From Brumimicrobium mesophilum (GTDB taxonomy: Bacteria > Bacteroidota > Bacteroidia > Flavobacteriales_D > Crocinitomicaceae), in assembly GCF_003025005.1 (NCBI RefSeq), contig NZ_PVSS01000007.1, positions 115,645-179,644 of the forward strand: 64,000 nucleotides of DNA, read 5' to 3'. Under the pieces are notes generated by a model. It had not been told where the DNA came from, did not search any database, and was given only the letters and a program-made list of their open reading frames with translations. The position numbers and the translations under genes were made by a program. This document shows positions 10,319 to 19,588 of the stretch, piece by piece (within the stretch, counting starts at the first letter, position 1; every line of letters starts with the position of its first letter).

Positions 10319-11965
10319 ATGAATTGGATTTTAGGAATTTTATTGATTTTCATTGTGATTTATATAATTTCTAATTACAAAAGAAATAAAAAACTCAAAA
10401 GGCTTGAGTCTGATTTTAAAGCTAATTGGGGTAAAAAGAAAGAGGACGAGTATTACGATTTTGAAAAAATAAGTCTTTATTTCGATAATAATAGACATAG
10501 AAATGATGCGTACCATATTATTTCGGATAAATGTAAAAATGACCTAGATTTCAATGAGGTTTTTAAATATATAGACAGGACCACTTCAAAAATTGGACAA
10601 CAGTATTTATATAACCGATTGAGTACAATAACAAATGTTGAAGAATTAAATGAAATTGAATTTCTTGTTGAAGCTTTTGAAAAAGATGAAGCGATTCGTG
10701 TAAAAAGTCAAATGTATTTGTCAAGATTAAATAAGAGTGAATCCTATTATTTAGAAGAGTTGATTAATGGATTACAGTTAAAGAAGCCAAAAACATTATG
10801 GTTGATTTACGTTTTAACTGCCGTTAGTATTCTGTCAATTTTTATGTCTTTTTTTTACCCCTTTTTTATTTTATTTCTAATTCCAATTTTCGCAATTAAT
10901 GTAGTTTTTCATTATTCGAATAAAAGAAATATTAAATTTTATTTAAGGGCAGTAAATCAATTGTCAATAGCCCATAATGTTAGTAAGAAGCTGGTGAAGC
11001 TAAAGCCCATTAAATCGTACTTCAAAGATTTGAAATTCATTAAGGAAATAGAGAAAATTAAATTCAAAACCGAAATTATAAGGTTTGAAAAAGGTTTGGA
11101 TAATGAATTCACAGCAATATTTTGGTCTTTTTTTGAATTGATAAAAATATTGTTCAATATCGAATATATTGTCTTTTATAGTTTCATTGATTCCATTATA
11201 ACTAAAAGGGATTTCATTGAGGAATTATACCTTTCTATAGGTGAAATAGATACTGCAATAAATATTGCTTCTTTACGAAGTGATGCTATTTCTACTTGCA
11301 AACCAACATTTACGGAAGAGAAAGAAATAGTTTCCAAAGAGATTTCACATCCATTAGTTGACGATTGTATTCCTAATACTTTTAATCTCCAAAGCAAAAG
11401 TATGTTGCTGACGGGAACCAATATGTCTGGGAAAACAACTTTTATTAGAACAGTGGCTATTAATAGTGTTTTAGCTCAAACTTTAAATATTTGTTTTGCT
11501 CAAGCATATAAGGCACCATTTTTTAAAGTTTATTCATCGATTAGAATTACAGATGACTTGTTTGAAAATAAAAGTTATTATTTGGAAGAGGTTTTAACAA
11601 TAAGGGAGCTAATTGAAAATTCCGATAATAAATCTCCATGTTTATTTGTTCTCGATGAAATTTTTAAGGGAACGAATACAATTGAAAGAATTTCAGGAGG
11701 TAAAGCGATTCTTTCTTATTTAAATAAAAAAAATCATATAGTTTTAGTTTCAACTCATGATATCGAATTGACTGAATTGTTAGTGGAAGAGAATTATAAA
11801 TTATTTCATTTCCAAGAGACGATAAATGAGAAAGAGTTGGTTTTTGATTATAAATTGAAACAAGGGAAATTACAAACAAGAAATGCAATTAGAATTTTGG
11901 AACTTTATAAATATCCAAAACTTATAATTGATGATGCCATGAAAACAGAGAAAAAACTCATTTAA
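10319..11965 (+). CDS. Membrane-anchored MutS-like ATPase (MutS domain V protein)
   Basis: 548 residues. The N-terminal helix (WILGILLIFIVIYIIS) and two further helices near residues 160-205 predict a membrane protein. The C-terminal third is a MutS-type ABC ATPase: Walker A GTNMSGKTTF near residue 365, a FENKSYYLEEV signature-like region, Walker B LFVLDEIFKGTNT near 443, then STHDIELTELL. The mismatch-recognition domain with the Phe-X-Glu motif is absent, so this is not the mismatch repair MutS, which is encoded at 27.9 kb. Similar membrane-bound MutS-like proteins are frequent in Bacteroidota; their role is unknown. Confidence 0.85.
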   Translation: MNWILGILLIFIVIYIISNYKRNKKLKRLESDFKANWGKKKEDEYYDFEKISLYFDNNRHRNDAYHIISDKCKNDLDFNEVFKYIDRTTSKIGQQYLYNRLSTITNVEELNEIEFLVEAFEKDEAIRVKSQMYLSRLNKSESYYLEELINGLQLKKPKTLWLIYVLTAVSILSIFMSFFYPFFILFLIPIFAINVVFHYSNKRNIKFYLRAVNQLSIAHNVSKKLVKLKPIKSYFKDLKFIKEIEKIKFKTEIIRFEKGLDNEFTAIFWSFFELIKILFNIEYIVFYSFIDSIITKRDFIEELYLSIGEIDTAINIASLRSDAISTCKPTFTEEKEIVSKEISHPLVDDCIPNTFNLQSKSMLLTGTNMSGKTTFIRTVAINSVLAQTLNICFAQAYKAPFFKVYSSIRITDDLFENKSYYLEEVLTIRELIENSDNKSPCLFVLDEIFKGTNTIERISGGKAILSYLNKKNHIVLVSTHDIELTELLVEENYKLFHFQETINEKELVFDYKLKQGKLQTRNAIRILELYKYPKLIIDDAMKTEKKLI

Positions 11966-12151
11966 TCATAAATCGAATGTCTTTTCCCGATTTACTGAAA
12001 TAAAGTTGTTGGGTGATTTTAGCAATCAACATAAGTTGGGAACTTTTATCTCATGGAGGCTTTAGGAGTTTTATGGATTTTTCTTATGACTTTTGTTATT
12101 AGCAACTATAAAAGAAAGTATTTCGTTCTTTTTAAAGAAAGGTGTTAAATT

Positions 12152-13351
12152 TTAAAACACCACAATACTTGGTGGCACCTGAACATCAAATTCTAAATCA
12201 CCTCGACGTATTTTTAAATACCATATCTTTTCGTTTTTTAAAGAATTAAGTAGCTGACCGACTTTTTCTTCGGAATCTAAAGTTTTGGTTCCGTTAATTT
12301 CAATAATTTCATCAAATAATTCAAGGTCAATAGCTAGTACTTCAACCTTTTTTGAAACAACTTTTAGACCTTCCAACCATCCAAATGCAAATGAATGAGT
12401 AGGGAATTGTTTTGTGTTTATTTTAATTTTATCATCCGCTAATTTCAGAATCATTTGCATATTCATACAGTCCAGAATTACTTTGTTTTCCATTAGAATT
12501 TTAGTTTCAAGGAAATTACTGCTGTAATCGGAACTTTTAATAATTATAGCATTATCAATATTGTTCTTTCCGAAAGCTAAATTTTTAGTTTGAATATATG
12601 TAACCGTTACACTTCGGTAGCCTTTAGCATCTCTACCGATAATTTCGTAAGAAGATGAGTGATTGTTATCCATTATTTTTAACTTATCGCTCGTTTCCAA
12701 AAAGCCTGTTCTTCCTGTGTCAAAAACAAATTTCATTTTTTGTTCTTCAAGATTAATTTTTGCACTATAAAGTTTACTCCAATCTTTGGTTAAGTTAAAT
12801 TGATAATCAGAAGTCATATTATCTGGTAAAATATCAGAAATTATCAATTTGTTTTTTGGAAAATCGAAAGTGATCACTTTATCTTCAATAAAGTCTGATC
12901 CAATAATTCCATCCAAGTTTTCGTTCACATATTCGTCTACTGCTAAGTTGAAGTCCTCAATTAAAAGTTCTCCAATGTATAATTCTTCTGCTGAATAAAT
13001 TTCTGTTTCGGTTGTAACTCTATTACCATCTGTTCGGTTGGTTCTCAAATTAGCAAAATCTCCAGAGAAATGTTGGTAAACATCTAAGGAAACACCAGAA
13101 TAAGAGCCTGTATCAAAAAGAAAATTTAAAGTATCTTTTGAATTTTTACTGGTAAATATTTTTAATATGATTTGACCATTAATAATTTCATAAGGTACTT
13201 CTACTGAATAGTTTTCGTTAGAAACAGTTCCTCCATTATGCATTTTATTAATTTGATACCTTCCAAATGTATTTGTTAAAATAGGCTTACATGAAAGTAA
13301 TGGAAGAACTATCAGGAAGAAAAACAGTATCTTTTTCATAAATATTTTCAC
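12152..13351 (-). CDS. Lipoprotein with retropepsin-like aspartyl protease repeats and PDZ-like domain
   Basis: 399 residues. The signal peptide ends in a lipobox (LPLLSCKP), so it is a lipoprotein. Two aspartic-protease half motifs are visible: FLFDTGSYSGVS (near residue 97) and FVFDTGRTGFL (near 208), with IDGIIGSDFIED between them. A PDZ-like region closes the protein (LEGLKVVSKKVEVLAIDLELFDEI). Bacterial members are clan AA peptidases or peptidase-like binders. A second methionine four residues in (MKKILFF) is an alternative start with a better signal peptide. It stands alone, and no substrate is suggested. Confidence 0.82.
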   Translation of the reverse strand: MKIFMKKILFFFLIVLPLLSCKPILTNTFGRYQINKMHNGGTVSNENYSVEVPYEIINGQIILKIFTSKNSKDTLNFLFDTGSYSGVSLDVYQHFSGDFANLRTNRTDGNRVTTETEIYSAEELYIGELLIEDFNLAVDEYVNENLDGIIGSDFIEDKVITFDFPKNKLIISDILPDNMTSDYQFNLTKDWSKLYSAKINLEEQKMKFVFDTGRTGFLETSDKLKIMDNNHSSSYEIIGRDAKGYRSVTVTYIQTKNLAFGKNNIDNAIIIKSSDYSSNFLETKILMENKVILDCMNMQMILKLADDKIKINTKQFPTHSFAFGWLEGLKVVSKKVEVLAIDLELFDEIIEINGTKTLDSEEKVGQLLNSLKNEKIWYLKIRRGDLEFDVQVPPSIVVF

Positions 13352-13512
13352 TAATAATATTGCCTTTTGATTTCCTCCCTCTTTATCTCCTTCCTATGGG
13401 AGAATTGCTTCGAACTATGCCTATTCTGTAATTAAAACTTTTTATTCCTAGTTACCTAAGCTTGCAGCTTGTGGTCTTGTGTAATAAAAAGCATCAAAAA
13501 CAAAACTCTCTT

Positions 13513-14829
13513 CTACTTTTTTCTTTTATTCTTACGCTGTTTCTTACGTGCTAATTTCTTTTCAATTGGACGAATATTTCGTTTTTCCTCTTTCGGTGAA
13601 GCTTGATTCTTTTCACCATCGCCAAATGAATGTTTCGGGTTCAACATGGTTGGAGCATCATGAATATCCGGAACTTCTTCAAGTGGAATTAATTGAGTAG
13701 TTGGCTCAACTCCTTCCGGTAGTTCTGAAAAAGGAATCGTTAAATTCATAAATGATTGAATTTCTTCAAACATTGCCTTGTCTTCTTCTTTGATAAATGA
13801 AATCGTATTTCCTTCTGCTTCAGCACGTCCCGTTCTACCAATTCTGTGCATGTATTGCTCCTTGTCATCGGTTAAATCGAAGTTGATCACATGACTCACA
13901 TTGTCAATGTCAATACCACGCGAAACAAGGTCTGTAGCCACAATTCCTTTAAGTTGGTTATCCTTGAATTCTCTCACCATTCTTAAACGGAAATTCTGTG
14001 ACTTATTACTATGGATAACACCAAATTGCTCTGGGAAATCTTCTTCTATTCTTGCGAATAATATATCAGCATAAACCCTTGATTGTACAAAAATGAAAGT
14101 TTTGTCAATATTCCCTTCTGATAGCAAGTGTTTTAGTAAGTTGTATTTTGAATTGAAATTCGCTGCTTCAAATGCAGTTTGATTAATTTTCTGTAAAGGG
14201 GTTCCAGATGGTGCAGCAATAATTCTTTCCGTTTTTCTAAAGAAAGTTTCTACTAAATCATCTACATCGCTTGTAATTGTGGCAGAAAACATCAAATTTT
14301 GACGTTTTGTTGGTAATAAATCAAAAATACGCTGAATTTGAGGTCTGAATCCTAAGTTCAACATTTCATCACATTCATCAATTACTATCTTCTTGATATC
14401 TTTCAGACGCAATAATCCTGTCATAGCAATATCGTAAAGACGACCTGGAGTTCCGATAATAATATCACAACCCTCGTAAACTGCTTTCTTTTGTGTGTTG
14501 ATATTCGTTCCACCATAAACAGCTATTGTTCTAGTCGACATATATTCTGTCAATTTCTCCACTTCTGAAGCGACTTGAACAGCTAATTCACGAGTTGGAA
14601 CGAGAATTAATACCCTTGGATGGGTTGAATCTGTATATTTTAAATCTCGTAAAATTGGTAATAAATAAGCCAAGGTTTTTCCCGTACCAGTTTGTGCAAT
14701 CCCAATTACATCATTTCCTGCCAAAACTTTAGGAATTGCTTTCTCCTGAATTGGAGTCATATCCGTAATTCCTTGTTCGTTAAGCGCGTTTAAAAGCTGC
14801 TTCGTTAATTTTATATCTTGAAATTTCAT
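13513..14829 (-). CDS. DEAD-box RNA helicase (RhlE-like)
   Basis: 438 residues with all helicase motifs: Q motif (TPIQEKAIP), motif I AQTGTGKT, Ia PTRELA, Ib GTPGR, II reading DECD instead of DEAD, III SAT, V ATDLVSRGIDID, VI HRIGRTGR. The C-terminus is a lysine/arginine-rich tail (ARKKQRKNKRKK) typical of RhlE-type proteins that act on ribosomes or structured RNA. It starts 3 bases after tsaC on the same strand, so the two are probably co-transcribed. DECD is an accepted variant found in active helicases. Confidence 0.95.
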   Translation of the reverse strand: MKFQDIKLTKQLLNALNEQGITDMTPIQEKAIPKVLAGNDVIGIAQTGTGKTLAYLLPILRDLKYTDSTHPRVLILVPTRELAVQVASEVEKLTEYMSTRTIAVYGGTNINTQKKAVYEGCDIIIGTPGRLYDIAMTGLLRLKDIKKIVIDECDEMLNLGFRPQIQRIFDLLPTKRQNLMFSATITSDVDDLVETFFRKTERIIAAPSGTPLQKINQTAFEAANFNSKYNLLKHLLSEGNIDKTFIFVQSRVYADILFARIEEDFPEQFGVIHSNKSQNFRLRMVREFKDNQLKGIVATDLVSRGIDIDNVSHVINFDLTDDKEQYMHRIGRTGRAEAEGNTISFIKEEDKAMFEEIQSFMNLTIPFSELPEGVEPTTQLIPLEEVPDIHDAPTMLNPKHSFGDGEKNQASPKEEKRNIRPIEKKLARKKQRKNKRKK

Positions 14830-14832
14830 TGC

Positions 14833-15396
14833 TTATCTTATTACTTTTACGCCGTTATCACTTCCTACTCGAATTATTGAAGAAGGTTTGAGCATTTTCT
14901 CATTCAGTCTTTCGTTCAATATTAAATCTACTTTAGATTTCACTTCTTCACTAATTTCAGAATAACTTTTTGAGTTTGGTTGACCACTTAAATTAGCGCT
15001 TGTAGAAACTAAAGGTTTGCGCAGTCGTTGAATTAATTTTTTACAATTCATATCTTCTGTAACACGAATTGCGATAGTACCATCAGCTGCTAAAAGTGAT
15101 TTTGGTAAATTAATTGGTTCATCATAAATTATGGTGAGCGGTTTTACTGCAAAATCAATTAAATCAAAGCATACATCAGGAATATTGGTTACATACCTTT
15201 CTAGCATTGCTACGCTGTCTACTAAAAGAATGAAAGATTTCTCAGCAGGACGGTTTTTTAGTTCAATTAATTTTTGAATAGCTTCTTCATTGCTGGCATC
15301 ACATCCTAATCCCCAAACGGTATCCGTAGGATAAAGTAATGTCTTTCCAGCTTTTAATCCTTCAGCGGCATCATGTATGTTCACTAATTTTTCCAA
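14833..15396 (-). CDS. tsaC: L-threonylcarbamoyladenylate synthase (TsaC/Sua5/YrdC family)
   Basis: 187 residues. YrdC-fold motifs: LLYPTDTVWGLGCDA, LIELKNRPAEKSFILLV, TIAIRVTED, KPLVSTSANLSGQ. The enzyme makes threonylcarbamoyl-AMP from threonine, bicarbonate and ATP, the first step of t6A37 tRNA modification. Translation appears to start at TTG (15396), because no in-frame ATG fits the conserved N-terminus. A TATTTTTG promoter-like -7 element lies at 15414-15421, giving a very short leader. The length matches short TsaC proteins, without the Sua5 extension. Confidence 0.93.
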   Translation of the reverse strand: MEKLVNIHDAAEGLKAGKTLLYPTDTVWGLGCDASNEEAIQKLIELKNRPAEKSFILLVDSVAMLERYVTNIPDVCFDLIDFAVKPLTIIYDEPINLPKSLLAADGTIAIRVTEDMNCKKLIQRLRKPLVSTSANLSGQPNSKSYSEISEEVKSKVDLILNERLNEKMLKPSSIIRVGSDNGVKVIR

Positions 15397-15442
15397 GTCA
15401 CTCTAATTTTCGACAAAAATACAACACTCATTTGTATTCCCG

Positions 15443-15928
15443 TCACTCCTTGCTTCTTTTATGAATGTCATTATGCCCTTCTTCGATTTCATCTTTTACA
15501 TCTTTGATGATTTTTGTCAGATAAAAATATTCTTGCGTACTGTTTTTATTGAGCCATCGAAAACCTTCTGCCTCTCCGTCAATTGCAAGTGCCATGTTAT
15601 AAAATAACATGAAATTGTTCATCTTTAACCACCGTAAAGCCTGTTGATTTCCTTCAGAAGCGTTAATCATAGCCATCACATGCGGATAGCCATTTTTCAT
15701 GAGCCAAGTTCTCGCTTTTTCCTTCAAACGAATTGCGTGTGTTGCCATCACCAACTCTTTAAAATCATTTTCTAATAAATAATTCAATAAATCCGAATGA
15801 CCTTCAATTCCTTTAGCCCAAGCCAAAATAATTTTAGGATGATATTCGAAAGGTTTTATTTCTACCTTACTTGCCTTTTGGCGAGTGGCTCCCATATCAT
15901 CTTTCTTATTTCGATTAAATAAACCCAT
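15443..15928 (-). CDS. Conserved hypothetical helical-repeat protein
   Basis: 161 residues, cytoplasmic, no signal or membrane segment. The middle shows three degenerate helical repeats of about 35-40 residues, each with a hydrophobic pair then Trp-Leu (ARTWLMKNGY, ALRWLKMNNF, GFRWLNKNS), reminiscent of ankyrin- or TPR-like solenoids. The N-terminus (MGLFNRNKKDD) is charged and probably disordered. I do not recognise a named family. It is upstream of tsaC on the same strand but separated from it by 46 bases. Confidence 0.75.
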   Translation of the reverse strand: MGLFNRNKKDDMGATRQKASKVEIKPFEYHPKIILAWAKGIEGHSDLLNYLLENDFKELVMATHAIRLKEKARTWLMKNGYPHVMAMINASEGNQQALRWLKMNNFMLFYNMALAIDGEAEGFRWLNKNSTQEYFYLTKIIKDVKDEIEEGHNDIHKRSKE

Positions 15929-16011
15929 AATTCAATAAATTCTATAATTAAATTACTCTTTAACTATTCATTCAAAGTTAAGTCTTTTCTCCTTTTATAT
16001 ACTAAATCCTT

Positions 16012-16019
16012 TATTTTTG
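16012..16019 (+). promoter_or_regulatory. Candidate -7 element (TATTTTTG) for the thioesterase gene
   Basis: The sequence matches TAnnTTTG and lies 16 bases before the ATG of the thioesterase gene. No well-placed TTG is seen at -33, so this is a weaker candidate than the other promoters listed. Confidence 0.35.
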
Positions 16020-16035
16020 TAGTAAAATAAGTGAA

Positions 16036-16473
16036 ATGATCGATGAAAAGATATTGACGATGTACAAAGCTTCAAATAAATTCGGGGCATTATTGGAAAT
16101 GGAATTAGATGTTTTGGGAGAAGGTGAGGTGAAATATTTGCTGGAAATCAAAGAGAAACATTTAGCCACTCCAATAGCAGCACATGGTGGAGTGGTAGCA
16201 GGATTAATTGATGGAACCCTTGGTGTGGCTGCATTAACTGTTGCTGGTCAAAACAATAATGTCGTGAGCACAGTCGAATTACAAGTCAATTTTCTAAAAC
16301 CAATAAAATTAGGTGATAAATTAACTTCAATTGGAAAAGTGATTTCAGCAGGTAAACGTTTACTTTATGTTGAAGCAGCTGTAACAAATGGTAAAGGGAT
16401 TTTGGTCGCTAAAGCAAGTGGGACATTTAATGCATACCCAGCAGAGAAAGCATTTAAGATGCTTGAAAAATAA
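16036..16473 (+). CDS. PaaI-family hotdog thioesterase
   Basis: 145 residues. The hotdog-fold PaaI motif is clear: TPIAAHGGVVAGLIDGTLGVAAL (active-site region with His-Gly-Gly and the Asp), then VVSTVELQVNFLKPIKLGD and LLYVEAAVTNGKG. Such proteins hydrolyse acyl-CoA, often aryl- or medium-chain. It stands alone, so the substrate is not indicated. The length is typical (130-150). Confidence 0.88.
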   Translation: MIDEKILTMYKASNKFGALLEMELDVLGEGEVKYLLEIKEKHLATPIAAHGGVVAGLIDGTLGVAALTVAGQNNNVVSTVELQVNFLKPIKLGDKLTSIGKVISAGKRLLYVEAAVTNGKGILVAKASGTFNAYPAEKAFKMLEK

Positions 16474-16664
16474 ATTTTCCAGGCGTTTTGAATGAAGGGA
16501 GAGTTTGGTGGAAGTGAAAGTATTGATTTTTAATAATGACTAGGATCTCGGCAAATAAAGGAGAATACCTTTTGTTGTAATTTATTAAACTGCTGGTAAT
16601 GTTCCCGATACCCATTTATATTTTACTACCTTTACTATAATGATGTTATAACGCATTAAAAAAA

Positions 16665-16931
16665 ATGAACTTAAAAAATCTGATTTATAAAAGAAAGAAA
16701 ATAGAAAATCTGAATTGGTATTGGAAATTACTCTTTACAATTCCGGTTGTTTTTCTTGGGTTATTATTGGTTAGCATTGTCAATTTTTTACTTGGTTGGG
16801 ATGGTGGTTTTTCATTTTGTGAATCCTTTCAGAGTAAACTCAAGAGTAATTTTTTTCCTTTTTTAATTATTCTTGTATTATTTAATGCGTCCTCATTGTT
16901 TTACAAAAGGAAATCTAAAGTAGGTGATTGA
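16665..16931 (+). CDS. Small membrane protein, unknown
   Basis: 88 residues with two hydrophobic helices (LLFTIPVVFLGLLLVSIVNFLLG and FFPFLIILVLFNASSLFY) and basic ends (NLIYKRKKIEN; YKRKSKVGD), so both termini are probably cytoplasmic. There is no recognisable family. The ATG follows an A-rich run typical of Bacteroidota translation starts. It is followed by a damaged lipoprotein gene, and both look like lineage-specific genes. Confidence 0.6.
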   Translation: MNLKNLIYKRKKIENLNWYWKLLFTIPVVFLGLLLVSIVNFLLGWDGGFSFCESFQSKLKSNFFPFLIILVLFNASSLFYKRKSKVGD

Positions 16932-16999
16932 TAAATTGTTGTTTTGGGTGATGTTTCAAGAAGGGAAAAAGAAATAAAGTTCAATTATGTGTTTAAAAA

Positions 17000-17383
17000 A
17001 TGAAAATTCTGAAATTCACGTTAGTAATTATATTTTAAAATCTAGTTTATAGTTGCGATTATGAAAATAAAAAAGATATAATTAGATCCCAAACTAAAAA
17101 AGACACCAGTATTAAAATCCCAGAATTTAAAATAGTTGAAAAAGATTTTATTGTTGCATTTGGTGATTACTCGGAATCTTTCACTGTTCAATTTGATCTA
17201 TCAAACTTCAATGAATTATTAAATCTAATTGAAATTAATGAAAAATTAGATAATGTTAATTATGGATGGACTATTTATGAATCTGGCTATAAATTTCGAA
17301 AAGATCCTGATAATAGTGTTTCAGAATTGTATTTTGTTAATCTTGAAAATAAAACGCTAAGTTACTTATTTGTAGAAGATTAA
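17000..17383 (+). pseudogene. Small lipoprotein gene with an in-frame stop inside its signal peptide
   Basis: From the ATG at 17000 the frame encodes MKILKFTLVIIF, then TAA at 17036, and continues without another stop to TAA at 17381. The downstream part begins NLVYSCDYEN, a lipobox (VYSC) in the right place for the signal peptide interrupted by the stop. The remaining ~110 residues look like real protein (FGDYSESFTVQFDLSNFNEL). One C-to-T change (CAA to TAA) would explain it. No good internal start restores export. Alternatives are a sequencing error or read-through. No family recognised. Confidence 0.7.
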
Positions 17384-17712
17384 TTCTGTTTAGATAAGAA
17401 TTAAGGTCGAGTTGTAGAGTCTTTACAAAAAATCTTCTCCCTTAATCCCCCTCCCACAGGGGAAGGGTTCATGAACAGTTTTTTAGGACTTTATCAAATA
17501 GTTTTAGATTTTCTAAATCCTATTCTTAAAATATTATCAATCAACTCCTCTATTTTTTTTAGTCTCCTCCATTTACCATAGGTGAAAAAGCTCTGTGAAA
17601 TAAAAGCTCAATCGCTTCGAAGAAGGAGATCCTTGCCCAATTCGTAATTTCAAGATTCGTAATCCGTAATTTCAGCCTCAAAACTCACACTCAACACTGA
17701 TAAAATCCGAAT
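17384..17712. other. Intergenic stretch without a supported gene
   Basis: 329 bp between the damaged lipoprotein gene and the PaaY-like gene. There is a C-rich/G-rich dyad (CCCCTCCCACAGGGG, near 17448) and short words such as 'attcgtaat' that recur between genes elsewhere in the window. I see no convincing coding frame or RNA here. Confidence 0.5.
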
Positions 17713-18315
17713 TTATTTAGATTTTATCTTCTCCCATGTACTAAACATACTCTCCTGACTCGGCCTACCTACTTCCTCTTCCGTCAATGGGTCACAAGGT
17801 TTTAAGGTATCATAACATTCCTGCGGAAGTTGCTGATAAAGCGCTGTCCCTTTAGTCTTCCAATCAATCATTTCTTGCGAAACTTCTTTAATTACCCTTG
17901 CCGGATTTCCAACCACTAAACTACGTTTCGGAATATTGGCTTTTGCAGGTACAAAGCTTAAGGCGCCAATGATGCATTCTTCTCCAATTACAGAGTCGTC
18001 CATCACAACCGAATTCATTCCGATTAGACAATTTGCTCCGATAATTCCTCCGTGAATAATTGCACCATGTCCTATATGAGCTCCTTCATTCAAAGTTACT
18101 GTCGTTCCCGGAAACATGTGAATTGTACAGTTTTCTTGAACATTGCATCCATCTTTTATCACGATTTTACCCCAGTCTCCTCGAATAGCAGCACCAGGCC
18201 CAACATAAACATCTTTTCCAATAATTACATTTCCAGTTACAGTTGCATTTGGATGAATGAAGCTTGAAGGGTGGATTACAGGTTTAAAACCATTGAATTC
18301 AAAAATATTTGCCAT
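17713..18315 (-). CDS. PaaY-like gamma-carbonic anhydrase/hexapeptide-repeat protein
   Basis: 200 residues of left-handed beta-helix hexapeptide repeats. It carries the gamma-carbonic-anhydrase-type histidines (NCTIHMFPG; AHIGHGAIIHG) and conserved ends (FNGFKPVIHPSSFIHPNATVTG; SLVVGNPARVIKEVS). The length and C-terminal helix match PaaY of phenylacetate catabolism, a thioesterase that rescues dead-end CoA thioesters. No other paa genes are in the window, so a general metal-binding hexapeptide role is equally possible. It is divergent from tag. Confidence 0.85.
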   Translation of the reverse strand: MANIFEFNGFKPVIHPSSFIHPNATVTGNVIIGKDVYVGPGAAIRGDWGKIVIKDGCNVQENCTIHMFPGTTVTLNEGAHIGHGAIIHGGIIGANCLIGMNSVVMDDSVIGEECIIGALSFVPAKANIPKRSLVVGNPARVIKEVSQEMIDWKTKGTALYQQLPQECYDTLKPCDPLTEEEVGRPSQESMFSTWEKIKSK

Positions 18316-18366
18316 AATTTAACGATTTGCTTGAACTATTTGACTCATTTTTGCGTTATTTATACG

Positions 18367-18909
18367 ATGAGTTATTGCGAATTTACAAAAGATTTAGACG
18401 AAAACCATTTGGATAAAAAATATCATGATGAACGATATGGATTTCAAACGAATGATGACGATGAATTATTTGGTCGGTTTATTCTCGAAATTAATCAAGC
18501 GGGATTGAGTTGGTCCCTGATGCTAAAGAAGGAAGAGAATTTCAAAAATGCATTTGCCGACTTTTCCATAAGTAAAGTAGCTGGTTTCGGTGACGATAAG
18601 GTTGAAGAATTAATGGCCAATGCTGGGATAATACGGAATAGAAGAAAGATTGAAGCTGTGATATATAATGCCAATCAAATTATGGATATTCAAAATATAA
18701 ATGGTAGTTTTAACTTTTGGTTAAATGAAAATATAGGTTTAACTTTAAAGGAGTGGACCAAATTATTTAAAAAACACTTTAAATTTACTGGAGAAAAAAT
18801 TGTGGAAGAGTTTTTGATGAGTACTAGTTACTTAAAAGGAGCTCACACTGAGGATTGTCCGATTTATCACAAAATTAAAAACAATAAACCAAAATGGGAA
18901 AAAAGTTAA
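18367..18909 (+). CDS. tag: DNA-3-methyladenine glycosylase I
   Basis: 180 residues. Tag motifs: Cys4 in MSYCEF and a C-terminal HTEDCPIY that together supply the zinc site; YHDERYGF; and the active-site region INQAGLSWSLMLKKEENFKNAF with the conserved Glu and Trp. It removes 3-methyladenine from alkylated DNA. The start is the ATG at 18367; a longer in-frame opening back to 18271 would overlap the divergent gene and has no conserved residues. Its last 16 bases overlap the next gene, so they are co-transcribed. Confidence 0.92.
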   Translation: MSYCEFTKDLDENHLDKKYHDERYGFQTNDDDELFGRFILEINQAGLSWSLMLKKEENFKNAFADFSISKVAGFGDDKVEELMANAGIIRNRRKIEAVIYNANQIMDIQNINGSFNFWLNENIGLTLKEWTKLFKKHFKFTGEKIVEEFLMSTSYLKGAHTEDCPIYHKIKNNKPKWEKS

Positions 18910-19577
18910 TTATAGGATTTATAAGCATATTTTTAGCCTCTGTAGGTAATTACAGTTTAGCTCAGTTTTCTGCTGGAGGAGGTTTAAGTTCATTTCATGG
19001 GTTGAATACTCCTGTTAATAGATTGGGATTTAACGCATTTGTAGAGATTCCAAAAGCAACTGATGCTACATTATTTATTAGAGCTTCTTTGATGTTGCCA
19101 GATAAATTGGAACAAATTGGTGACATAGAAGCGAAAGACATTACTACTCAGCCAAGTAAAACAACAGCTGAACTAGTAACTAAAACTTCATATTTTGCGG
19201 TAGATGGAGGGACACGCAATTATTTTATAAATGATTATGATGTAGGTCTTTCAATTTTCGCAGGACCACATATAAAAGGTATTTTAGCATCTTACAGCTC
19301 AGATTATAGAGTTGCTGGTGGTTTAAATCCAGATGATTATCAAACAACGGATTTCCCAGCACAAGAGTTGAATTCTTCTACTCCAATTTATTCTTTGCTA
19401 TTCGCTTTTGGAGGAACTGTAGGGGTTAAATATCAATTGCCATATAGAGGGGCGCTTTTATTTGATGTAGGTGTTGAATTAGTAACACGTTTGCATGATC
19501 CTTCTGCGATTTTAGGTAATGAAATTGCTCCTTTATCTTTTTCATTTAATTTGGGTTACCGTTTCGACTGGTACTAA
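18894..19577 (+). CDS. Outer membrane beta-barrel protein
   Basis: 227 residues. It has an N-terminal signal peptide (LIIGFISIFLASVGNYSLAQ) and then alternating glycine- and aromatic-rich strands ending in NLGYRFDWY, the classic C-terminal aromatic beta-signal for outer-membrane insertion. The size suggests an 8-10-stranded OmpA/OprF-like or PorT-like barrel. The start lies inside the end of tag (16-base overlap). No specific family recognised; function unknown. Confidence 0.8.
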   Translation: MGKKLIIGFISIFLASVGNYSLAQFSAGGGLSSFHGLNTPVNRLGFNAFVEIPKATDATLFIRASLMLPDKLEQIGDIEAKDITTQPSKTTAELVTKTSYFAVDGGTRNYFINDYDVGLSIFAGPHIKGILASYSSDYRVAGGLNPDDYQTTDFPAQELNSSTPIYSLLFAFGGTVGVKYQLPYRGALLFDVGVELVTRLHDPSAILGNEIAPLSFSFNLGYRFDWY

Positions 19578-19588
19578 TTTAAGAATTT

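Noticed and set aside
18271..18366. Longer N-terminus for the Tag glycosylase
   Set aside because: The added 32 residues overlap the divergent PaaY-like gene and precede the conserved Met-Ser-X-Cys start that supplies a zinc ligand.
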